Positions 29,194 through 37,754 of a DNA stretch of 64,000 nt are shown piece after piece. The notes under the pieces are model-generated. The model was not told the DNA's origin. It was given only the letters and a program-made list of their open reading frames with translations, and searched no databases. Made by a program: the position numbers and the translations under genes. The DNA comes from Leishmania donovani. Lineage: Eukaryota; Euglenozoa; Kinetoplastea; Trypanosomatida; Trypanosomatidae. Each line of letters begins with the position of its first letter. The first letter of the stretch is position 1. Where the stretch lies: the NCBI RefSeq assembly GCF_000227135.1, contig NC_018246.1, forward strand, positions 405,211 through 469,210. Direction: 5' to 3'.

Positions 29194-32100
29194 ATGCTTC
29201 GTCTTGTCGGTTGTCGCCTAGGCGGCCGTGTAAGGCGACGCTCGAAGAGCGTCATCATTGACGCCGCCGTTAACGCCGTCCTGGCGGAGCTGAGGGCCAA
29301 GGCAACGAAAGCGAAAAAGCCGAAGCGGGCAGCCGCATCAAAGCCTCCAGCTGCGGTGAAAGCACCTGCGAAGCGCGCTGGGCAACTCGAGCTACCACCT
29401 GCGGGCGCCCCACCACCTCCCGCGACCACGGCAGCGCCTGCCAAAGCAAAGACACGAAATGCCGGCAAGAATCTCGTTGACACTGTCCTCTCAGGTGTGA
29501 ACTGCACGCTGCTAAAGCACGTCCTCTCCTCCTCGTCGTCGTCTTCGACGTCGACCGACATCCCTGACGTGGGACGGGTGTTGCGCCTAGACTACACCAC
29601 CATCGCGAGAAAGCACCAGCTGGCGCACCTCGCGGACATCCTGCTGGTCAACCGCATCCACGCCGCCGTGGTCAACGACACGCATGAGCGCACAGCCGAC
29701 GGCACAAGCGGTGCGGCAGCTGACGCATCGTCGCCGCTGGTAGTGCTCGTGGAGACAACCCTCCCTCGCGAGGATGCCGAAGTGCAGGAGTTCATCATCC
29801 GCAATGCCCTGAGCATGCACCCGCTCCCACCGGAGGTGGCAACCGAAGACGGGCAGTCTGTCCACACCCCCCCCTTGACAGTCCTGGTTCTCGGCGACGA
29901 GCAGACAAAGCGCGTGCGCACACTGGCGGAGCTGCCGCCCGTGCCGCCTCGCGTGCCGGCGGCAGTCCCTCTGGCCACGGCTCCTGCGACAAACTCCCAT
30001 GACAGCGCCCAGGCTGTCAGCGCCGCGCCGGCCTCCGATCGCTCAGCTGCTGCGGAGGCGGCTCCGTCGACAACATGCAGCAGCCCCGCTCGGTGCAGCC
30101 TCAGTGGAGCGCCGGCGCAGGTCGCCCCGCAGCGCAGAGGGAACCCAAAAGAGGCGAACAGCTCGACGCCGCCGAAGGCCGACGTGGACGAAACGGCAAC
30201 GGCAGCGAAAGCCGTGTTGCCCTCTGCGTCCTCGCCAGTCGCTGCGGCTGCATCTGCAGAGCCGGTCCCAACGTTAGCAGCCACCGCTGCAGCCGCGAAC
30301 ACCGCACCGCCGGCAAAGACGGCAGCTTCAGAGGCAAACACAAGGCGGGTGGAGCGAGTGGTGCGCCGTGTGGCACGCGTCTCTCTCAAGGCGCTCGCCG
30401 CTCAGAAGAAGAAGCGTAGGCCGGCGACGCCGTCTCAGGCGCGCCTGGTCGCTTCGATTGCGGCCACTGTTTCGGGAAAGCGTGCCGCCGTAGCGCGACC
30501 GCCGCGCCTGCTGTCCGTGGACAGTTCGAAGGAAAAGTTGCTGTGGGCATCTCAACCTGGCCGACCACTGCCCATCCGAATACTAGAGCCGTTGATCAGC
30601 CCGGCTGTGTACGAGGAGATGCGCACTGCTGCCGCGGCGGATGTCTCGGCTTCGTCCGCTGCCTCACCGCTCACAATGCACATGGTGGTCTACGGTGTCA
30701 GCAAGGAGAGCAGTGCCTCGACGGTGTGGCTTGGTGCCCTGCAAGCCGCTGCTGACCTCACCAGCGCCATGTCCAGCGGTGCTTCACAGCTGCCCGCAGA
30801 GGTGGCGGAGCTGGCCGGCCTCGACCCAGCGCGCGTCAGGCGCGTCTCCGAGCGCAAGAGCTCGCGAAAACGGTATGCCATGAAGGCAGCGGCGGCCTCC
30901 TCGGTCGCCGACGATGGCGCCGCTGGCACCGCCACCACGGCAGCACCGATGTCACCAAAACCGTATGTTTACATACTCATCCATACGCGACTATCCAGAG
31001 AAGACGCCGCTGTCTTACAGCAGGAGCTGCAGTACCAGCTGACGCAGCTCAAGGCGACACCAGCGGGTGCGGAAGTGGCGGGCATGTCAGTGCTAACGGC
31101 GGACGACGTATCCCCGGCACATCTGTCCTATGTGCTGGAGCACTCGATGGTCGAAGGTGGCGGCAACAGCGTGAAGATGAGTGCTGTGCGCCGCGGCAGC
31201 AAATCTGGGATGGTACCATCCGCGGCCCCGACGCTCTCTGCCGAAGCCGCCGAGGTGAGTAACACCTTTCAAGAGGTGTACCGTCTGCTGTCGGAGCAGC
31301 CATGGCTTCTGAGCCCCCCGTTGCAGTGGGAGACACCATCCTCCTCTTCTCCGCGACAGCAGCATCCGGACACGCTCGTCGCTGATGCGATCCGTATCGC
31401 AGCCCTCACGCAGGTTTTGGTGCAGCGCAAGGAGGCGCAGCTGCGCGGGCATTTTGAGGCGGCGCAGCAGTCGAGTGCAATGAACGCAGACAGCGAAGCC
31501 GTCGCCCGGGCAGCGCAGCGCGTTGAGATGAAAACAATGGTGACGGAGGCGGTCGAGGAGGTGTCGGTGCGCCATGAGCAGGCGACTGCCCACCTCGTCA
31601 AGACGCTGTCCAGCATAGTGGGACAGTGGTCACTGGAGAAACTATCGGACACGCTGGAGGCGATCGTACGAGACGAGGTGAAGCCAATCATGGATGTGCT
31701 CGGGGAACGCCTCGCCAGCACGCCAGGGCGCAACGCTGAAGCAGCGAACGGCGAGGCCACACCAATCGCCGCAGCACCGGCACTGATGGCGACGCCTGCA
31801 TCCACATCCCCGACTGACAGCGCTGACGTCGCGTCCTCTGTGCTCCTTGAGAGGCAAGACGAGATAAAGAGCACTATGTCGCAGACCTTGGCGCAGCTAC
31901 GCGAGCTGAGTGAGCGCTTGTCAGCACTGGCGGCGGCAACAACGGCCGCGGCCGCTGCGAAGACTGAAGGCTTGGTAGACTCCGCAGTGGCCCACCCACC
32001 AGAGACCGCAGCCGCTCCACTGAAGAGCGAGGAAGAGGTGCGCCTTCTGAGAGATCTCCATGAGTTGCAGGAGCAGCATCACTCGAAGCTCAGCGAGGAG

Positions 32101-32964
32101 CTAGAGAGCCTGCGGAGTGACCTTCGCTATTTCGCAAGCCAAGAACGCGCGGCGGCCGAGGCACAAGCGGCCGCGCCTGCCGCAGCGTACGCGGCCACCC
32201 TCTCAAGAGAGTCGCTGGATAGGGCCGTCGCCGACACTGTGCACGAGATCACGCATGCGATCCGGCGAGACATTCACGCGAGCGTTGTGGAGCAGCTGGA
32301 CGCCTACTGCGACGTTCATCGCAGCGCCCAAAACAGCGCACGCGAGGACAGGCGTGATGAGGAGCCGTCGACGCCGGTGCTGCCCGTCACGTCGTTCGAG
32401 TTGGAGGAGATGCTGACCCGCGTCGTCGACCACACCGTGCGGACGTCGACGGACAAGATAGAGGACCATGTGCGGGCAGCCATGGAAAATGTGTACCGAA
32501 ACGAGCGGGCGGCCGATCCCGCCTCCGTGACTGCGGCTGCATCCACGACCAGTGCGGCAGAGTCGGACGAAGCGCTGAAGGCTGCGCTCGAGGGCCTGTG
32601 GGCCCAGGTACGTGCGGAGGCGGCCGAGGAGGAGGCAGTGAAGGTGTCGCAGCACAATCGCCAGCTACTGCGCCTCTTGCGTCGCCAGCAGCACCTGCAG
32701 CGCAGCGTGCCTGGCCGTCAGCCAGCGTCTGCACCGGCGTCGGCCTCATCGCCAGCGTCCCCCTTGTCATATGTGGCGCTTGAGGAAGCCATGCGCGTGG
32801 TCCTGCATCCGTACATGGCGCAGATGCAGGCCACAGTAGCTGCAGCCGCAGCCGCAGCCGCAGCCGGCTCCCCTCGCACCTCTGTGGAGACGTCGTCGTC
32901 GATTACATCGGCTGGCGATGGCGTCGAGCAGGACCATGTGGCACGTCCCACAAGCAGGAAGTGA
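29194..32964 (+). CDS. Large kinetoplastid protein of unknown function, possible paralogue of its upstream neighbour
   Basis: The first ATG gives 1256 aa (a GTG six codons upstream is ignored). MLRLVGCRLGGRVRRRSKSV is an Arg-rich presequence-like N-terminus. Two ordered islands are visible: residues ~95-245 (RVLRLDYTTIARKHQLAHLA, then SPLVVLVETTLPREDAEVQE) and ~445-650 (LEPLISPAVYEEMR ... KPYVYILIHTRLSREDAAVL). The strand-T-helix signature in both islands resembles that of the neighbouring gene, at the same distance from the N-terminus (residue ~181 here, ~179 there). The C-terminal half is Ala-rich with predicted coiled coils (~885-925, ~945-990, and ~1155-1185). No known family is recognised. 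The two genes are adjacent and co-oriented, with 1.36 kb between coding regions. Confidence 0.85.
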   Translation: MLRLVGCRLGGRVRRRSKSVIIDAAVNAVLAELRAKATKAKKPKRAAASKPPAAVKAPAKRAGQLELPPAGAPPPPATTAAPAKAKTRNAGKNLVDTVLSGVNCTLLKHVLSSSSSSSTSTDIPDVGRVLRLDYTTIARKHQLAHLADILLVNRIHAAVVNDTHERTADGTSGAAADASSPLVVLVETTLPREDAEVQEFIIRNALSMHPLPPEVATEDGQSVHTPPLTVLVLGDEQTKRVRTLAELPPVPPRVPAAVPLATAPATNSHDSAQAVSAAPASDRSAAAEAAPSTTCSSPARCSLSGAPAQVAPQRRGNPKEANSSTPPKADVDETATAAKAVLPSASSPVAAAASAEPVPTLAATAAAANTAPPAKTAASEANTRRVERVVRRVARVSLKALAAQKKKRRPATPSQARLVASIAATVSGKRAAVARPPRLLSVDSSKEKLLWASQPGRPLPIRILEPLISPAVYEEMRTAAAADVSASSAASPLTMHMVVYGVSKESSASTVWLGALQAAADLTSAMSSGASQLPAEVAELAGLDPARVRRVSERKSSRKRYAMKAAAASSVADDGAAGTATTAAPMSPKPYVYILIHTRLSREDAAVLQQELQYQLTQLKATPAGAEVAGMSVLTADDVSPAHLSYVLEHSMVEGGGNSVKMSAVRRGSKSGMVPSAAPTLSAEAAEVSNTFQEVYRLLSEQPWLLSPPLQWETPSSSSPRQQHPDTLVADAIRIAALTQVLVQRKEAQLRGHFEAAQQSSAMNADSEAVARAAQRVEMKTMVTEAVEEVSVRHEQATAHLVKTLSSIVGQWSLEKLSDTLEAIVRDEVKPIMDVLGERLASTPGRNAEAANGEATPIAAAPALMATPASTSPTDSADVASSVLLERQDEIKSTMSQTLAQLRELSERLSALAAATTAAAAAKTEGLVDSAVAHPPETAAAPLKSEEEVRLLRDLHELQEQHHSKLSEELESLRSDLRYFASQERAAAEAQAAAPAAAYAATLSRESLDRAVADTVHEITHAIRRDIHASVVEQLDAYCDVHRSAQNSAREDRRDEEPSTPVLPVTSFELEEMLTRVVDHTVRTSTDKIEDHVRAAMENVYRNERAADPASVTAAASTTSAAESDEALKAALEGLWAQVRAEAAEEEAVKVSQHNRQLLRLLRRQQHLQRSVPGRQPASAPASASSPASPLSYVALEEAMRVVLHPYMAQMQATVAAAAAAAAAGSPRTSVETSSSITSAGDGVEQDHVARPTSRK

Positions 32965-34458
32965 AGAAGAGGAGGGCGAGGAGGATGCCGTAGCCTTCGC
33001 AGTGCCGCTGCGCATAGAAAGGCATAAAGGGCATAGAGAAGCGCGCGCGCGCGCATTCAATTGGATCTCGTTGTTTTAGAGAGAGCAAGACATTTTGGGA
33101 GCTCAGGAGAGGGCTCTCTTGCGACGTGAAGGTCGTCCAGCTCCGTGTATGGCTGTGGGGTGTGTGGGGGTCGGTGGAGACGAGAAAGGAGCAGCGATGG
33201 ACTAGCGAAGAAGGGGCGGTAGGAGAACACACCCGCGCGGTGGCAGACGATGTTAGCGTTCTTTTCTCAGCTCGTCGCTTGCACGCGTCTGAGTCTGTGG
33301 GCGCGTGCACTTGTAGGCGTCAATTCTTTTCATGTGGCCGGCACCGCCACTGTCCCGTCCTCTCTCGCCCAACCAACCAACGAATACCGCCCCGGTGCGT
33401 GCTTAGCTCCAGAAAGCATACGCTTCTTCTTCCTTGATCCTTCGCGATTGCTGCCCACCCACCCACACTCCTGCCAACTGTCACGGACGTACAAACCTGC
33501 ATGCACACCCTTCTGGAGGGCGTCTATTGTTGTCCCCGCCCCCTTCCAAATCCCCTCCCTCTCCACTCCACCATGGCAATACGCGGCGGTGTTGGAAAGC
33601 GGCGCCACACACGCGTGCAAGATCGTGCCTTGGGGAACGTACGCAAGCATGGATCGATTTGACGAACGATGGGGCCCCCACGTCTACGGGCGTGGTGCGT
33701 GACGGTGTGCGGCGTGGCGTGCGGGTGCGATCTTTTCGTCGAGGGGGATGTCTGGGCATGTTCTTTGTTTTCGTTTTTGGATTTCTCGCGCGTTGCATTG
33801 CGGGAGGGGAGGGCGTTGTGTTGTTGGCGTCTGCTGGAGGAGGCGTCTCGTCGTTGTCGTCTCTCTTTTGTTGCCATGATTTGTGTGTGTGTGTGTGTGG
33901 GTGGGTGGGTGGGTGGGTGGGTGTGCGTGTCGGCCTGTGTACTTGTATCTTTTTTCGGCTGCGATACCGTCTGCGGTGGTTGTCCGTGCGTGCCCGGTGT
34001 CGAGGAGGAGGGGGTAGAGAGGGACGGGAAGTGGAGATCGGCTACCGGCGCAGGTGCCGTGTGCGAGAGCTGGGTTACCTCCTGTGTGAGCGTGCAGGAC
34101 ATGCGCACAAGGCACACCTCTTCCTTGTCTTCATGCCCTGTCTCTCTTTCTCTGCCACCCCACCCGCACTCGAGAGGGCGGTCTTGCTTCCGCGATCCAT
34201 GTCTTCGGTCTTTGCGCGCCTGCACGGGTGTGTCCGATCCCCTCTTCTTCACAGCCTTGGCCCGCTGCATTGCAGACGCCTCGCTCCTGGTCTCCTGTGT
34301 CGTGCTTTCCCTTATGTGTGTGTCACTGTTGGTTCTTGATCTCTCCACACCAACGGTGCCGTTGTGCGGCTCCTGGGCTCTTTCAGGCTCTCCGTCTTGC
34401 GGGCGTTGAGTGTGTGGAGGCTCTGCGAAGGGACCAAAGGCAGAGATCAAAACTCAGC
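32965..34458 (+). other. Intergenic region upstream of the retroelement cluster
   Basis: No gene is supported. It includes a GCGCGCGCGCGC patch near 33042-33054 and the GT/GGGT repeat at 33882-33924. A 301-codon frame (33434-34339) is made of repeat-driven Cys/Arg/Val/Gly sequence. Confidence 0.55.
33882..33924. repeat. (TG)n followed by (GGGT)n microsatellite
   Basis: About nine TG units pass directly into six to seven GGGT units. The GGGT part has enough G-triplets for a G-quadruplex on the + strand. Confidence 0.85.
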
Positions 34459-34760
34459 ATCGCTGCTCTTCTCGTGCGTCCTTGCTCTCCTTTCAGAGAT
34501 CACTTGCGCTACCCTGATGATGCGGGCCACCTCAGCGTGGCACCACACTTCAAGTGCCCGCTCTGTATGGGGAGGCCAAGCAGCCGGCAGCCTGCCCTCG
34601 GGTATGGACAGCGGGCTCTCGGTGTCGGCGGACAGGTGTGGGTCAGCGCGGTGCCGCAGAGACCTACGGCCATGATCGCGCTCGTACCAGTGCGCTGCAA
34701 ATTGTGTCGACGGTCCCACAAATATGCGCATCCACCTCCTGTGTTGTCTCTGCTCTGGCT
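34459..34760 (+). repeat. 302-bp near-perfect duplicate of 929-1230 (SIDER head plus 53-bp extension)
   Basis: By my reading only one base differs (T at 1151, C at 34681). The copy includes 53 bp upstream of the expected CCCTG element start. Past 34760 the match weakens at once (TTGCTGCGGTGGC against GCGTTGCGGTGGC) and then stops. Confidence 0.85.
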
Positions 34761-35042
34761 TTGCTGCGGTGGCCCTACTAGACGGATACACACCTCACCT
34801 CCGGCTGCACCCCTAAGAGTGACCTGGTGACTCGGGAAGTTCTCTCCATCAGGCGCCAAGCGACGTCGCGCTCAGCTCTCGCATGATTCGAGTGGGCGCC
34901 AGCTCGCACCACCCGGCGTGGGACACGAAAGGGCGATCCGACCGGGCAGGGGCCACCCCCGCACGACCGGTTTAAGGGCGGATGCCTGGCCTGTGCAGGC
35001 GATAACGACACCCCGGCACGGCGCAGCGCAGACGGGGCCACG

Positions 35043-35153
35043 GAAGCGTCACCGGACGCCACCCCGGGGCTCGGCTGCTTCATCAAGGACTGGGGCGCCG
35101 CCACCACGGCGCCAAGTGACCACGGCGCGATCCAACTCGCTGTCCACTTTTAG
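35043..35153 (+). pseudogene. Relic of APE-type endonuclease C-terminus from an ingi/L1Tc-clade retrotransposon
   Basis: Frame reads EASPDATPGLGCFIKDWGAA followed by TTAPSDHGAIQLAVHF and a stop. The spacing S-P-D-x-T ... W ... S-D-H-x-x-I matches the end of LINE apurinic-like endonucleases, where the Asp and the SDH histidine are catalytic. The SDH codons are at 35115-35123. The domain's N-terminal motifs are not seen. Confidence 0.55.
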
Positions 35154-35643
35154 TAGGCTAATGTCGTGGTGCTGCCAGTGACGACAGAGGTACAATTATG
35201 CGCTTTTCATAACGCGAACCGGGAGCTACATCCCGGAGCAGGTCGCAGGACGTAGATAATTGTGAGGACTGCGCACGTGCGCCGTCTAGCATAGCTGGCG
35301 TGGTGTATCGCATCCGAGCAAGGCATCCAGAAGTCCAAAGAGCACGAGGGATGGACAGAAAAGGCGCGAAGAGATGCGCACCGATCAACGTCACAGCGCA
35401 TGTAGGGGAAGCATGACGCGAGCACAGCGAATGTCACCATCGAGTCGTCACAACTCGAATATGTCGAGCCTACACACATCATGGCATGCCGCGGCTTGAA
35501 GCGAGCCAGGGGGGAAGTATGCCACGGTGGCCAAGCACAGGGTCTCTGAGGGCCCTGACCTGAAGCTGGTCGTCTTCCTCCTCGAGCTCCTCCGCCATGC
35601 ACCTGTGCCAGCCCTTGTTGCCCGCACGGTCGACGCCGCCACG

Positions 35644-35950
35644 GCCGTCACCCTCGAGGGCAGGACCTTGGACGCGGCATGCTTTGCATCGAGGCGTGCT
35701 GCCCATCCGAGTCGCCTGTCTGGCGCCGATCGCGCAGCACGCATCCGAGAGGAGGTGCGAGGAAAGGACAAGAAGAGCCGTTTGGTCGCACGGCCCCGAT
35801 GCGACGGCAGGACGGCATGACCCAGACGACGACGATGCAGCCGTATCCCTGCGAAGGCGGGTGAGCTATGGTTGTGTGTGGTTGTGTTTGTGTGTGCGAG
35901 TGTACTCGTGGACCTGGCTGTGGTAGACTTTCCGAACACGCAAAAAAAAA
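35644..35950 (+). repeat. Shared DIRE 3' terminal region, copy 1, ending in poly(A)
   Basis: About 307 bp match 56025-56333 with some five base differences. Part of it is an open frame (VTLEGRTLDAACFASRR ... DGRTA) ended by TGA, then about 100 bp with GTGTGT-rich sequence and an A9 tail. In this copy the frame is open for ~97 codons back to about 35527. Confidence 0.85.
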
Positions 35951-37754
35951 GAAACCGATTTTTTTGGTCCTCGGTGCTCCCTCTGAGGGTAGCCGCGGCT
36001 GTGCACACGCACAGACGCTCGCCCGGCACGCGCGACCGCTGGCGTGCCCCCCTGCTATTTTTTCAGACCTCGGGGATGCCCCTTGTGGCTCCGCCGTGAG
36101 CGGGATGGTGCGAAAGAAGGATGACGGCGCGTCTGCACTGGCCCCTCTCCGCTGGCGCAGCTCCAGTGTACGCACGCCATCGTTCACGGGCGTTAAAGGA
36201 AACAGAGAAGAGGAGGTGAGGGAGGCGCGCAACGGAGCGAGCTATGCGGTCCTCTGTACCACGGGCGCTCACACCTTCACCCCCCACCCACTCCTACCCT
36301 TTATCGCATTCATTCTTGTTTTGCGAGTCAGACAAGGCGTCACAGCTGCTTCTCACCGTTACTCCTGGACACTCTTGTGCTCTGCCTCCATCTGTGTCTC
36401 ACCATCGCCACCCCTCTCCATCTCATGTGCGTTCTCGCATATCTTTGCACATGCGCGCACACGTAGGGCAGAAGAAGAGGAAGCTCGAAGAGCATCTGAG
36501 GTGGAGAGAGACGGACGGGGATAAGCGAATCCAGCTTAAACTTCGTCTGATTTTTCGTTTTCGTGTTACTTGGTCTTGTTATTGCCTCCGCCATCGCCAC
36601 CGACACCAACACACACACGCACATACACGCATAGCGGGAGAGCGCCCGTCTGTGCCTCGCTGAAACACATATAAAAGAGGGGTAAGGCAAGCGCGTTCGG
36701 TCTTGTGTGCCGGTGCGCTGGCGTTGACTGGGGCTGTGCCTCACGAGCCGCCACCTCTCCCACCTCTCTTCCTCTACCTCTCGCCTTTGCGGGCCACGTT
36801 CCCTGGTGCTCACATCATCGCGCGTTTCTTTTGTGGCGGTGGTTATTTCGTTCTGCCTCATTCTTTCATGCGGTGGGGCCTTTCGTGTGTATCGAATTCG
36901 ATTCTTCTTGTTCTCACTGCTGCTGCTGCCCTTTTGCATGTGCACGAAGGCGGGCTTCACTGCGTGGGGTGGCCTCTTCTTGTTTTCTTTTTATTTTGGC
37001 TGCTGTTGTTGGTTTTGTTTTCATGGAAAAGCACGTGCGTGAGGTACACAGGGAGCACACATACACTCACACGAACCGCCTTCTTCGCTTTCCTTCCACC
37101 GCGACCGTGGTAGTGCACGCATGGCCCAGCACACGCGCGGCGAAAGCGGTCTTGCTTCTTCGTACCTTTACTTTCGCTACGATCTCTACCGGGACGGCTC
37201 TCTGCAATTCCTCTCTTGTATGCTTTCCACCACGGTTGCCGATCCGAAGTCTCTGACAACATAGAGAGAACTAAGCGGGTGAGAGAGAGGGGGGTCAGTG
37301 AGTAAGCAGACGAAGCGTTGAAGCAGGGAGAACCTCGATAAAGAATCCGGTGTCTGCACAGCAGCAAGGCGCCACCGCCTGTGTGTGTGTGTGCGTGCAT
37401 GTAGGGGGAGAGGGGCGGAGGGGATACATCACCCAGGAGGAGGTGCAGCGCCGCTGTGCACAGGCACAACAAAAAAAAAAGCGCATCTTGGTTAAACACG
37501 ATAACGCCTTGACAGTGCAAAGTTTGTACGGTGGCTTCAAGACTTGTTTTTTTTTTGTCGTCTTCGTTCCTGCCCCTCCAGTCGTCGCGTGTGTTGGCGA
37601 GCCTGGAGTGGCGGCATCACTGAAGCGAAGGGGGGAGCCTCACTGCTGACTTCACACCCTTGACACACATACATACATACACACATACACACACACACAC
37701 ACACAAGAGCGAGCCGTACCTCCTCCCTTCTCTCCTTTCTCACAAGCGTAATAC
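35951..37754 (+). other. Intergenic region upstream of the lipid kinase gene
   Basis: No gene is supported. It contains pyrimidine-rich and CA-rich tracts (36608-36630, 37660-37707). Two candidate spliced-leader acceptors exist for the kinase: after the T10 and pyrimidine tract at ~37547-37580 (AG at 37580-37581, UTR ~174 nt), or after 37718-37740 (AG 37745-37746, UTR 8 nt). Confidence 0.5.

Larger units (their letters stand above)
34512..35950 (+). mobile_element. Degenerate ingi/L1Tc-related element (DIRE-like), copy 1, with SIDER-type head
   Basis: The stretch begins with the SIDER/Pr77-type head (CCCTGATGATG), passes after ~250 bp into sequence with the end of an APE-type endonuclease domain (35043-35153), and finishes in a run of nine A (35942-35950) after a 300-bp 3' region shared with the element at 55-56.3 kb. 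Stop codons and frame changes throughout mean it is dead. No reverse transcriptase motif is left, so most of the body is deleted. That head, body and tail belong to one element is inference; a SIDER inserted next to a DIRE fragment is the alternative. Confidence 0.65.

Noticed and set aside
33434..34339. 301-codon frame upstream of the retroelement
   Set aside because: The translation is driven by GT/GGGT and C-rich repeats (VCVCGWVGGWVGV) and lacks any ordered segment.
35527..35820. 97-codon frame in the DIRE 3' end as a host gene
   Set aside because: Its second half repeats at 56025-56201 within another element ending in poly(A); it is better read as part of the retroelement.
37677..37707. 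CA-repeat tracts as CRISPR-like or minisatellite arrays
   Set aside because: They are simple dinucleotide runs with no repeat-spacer structure, in a eukaryotic genome.
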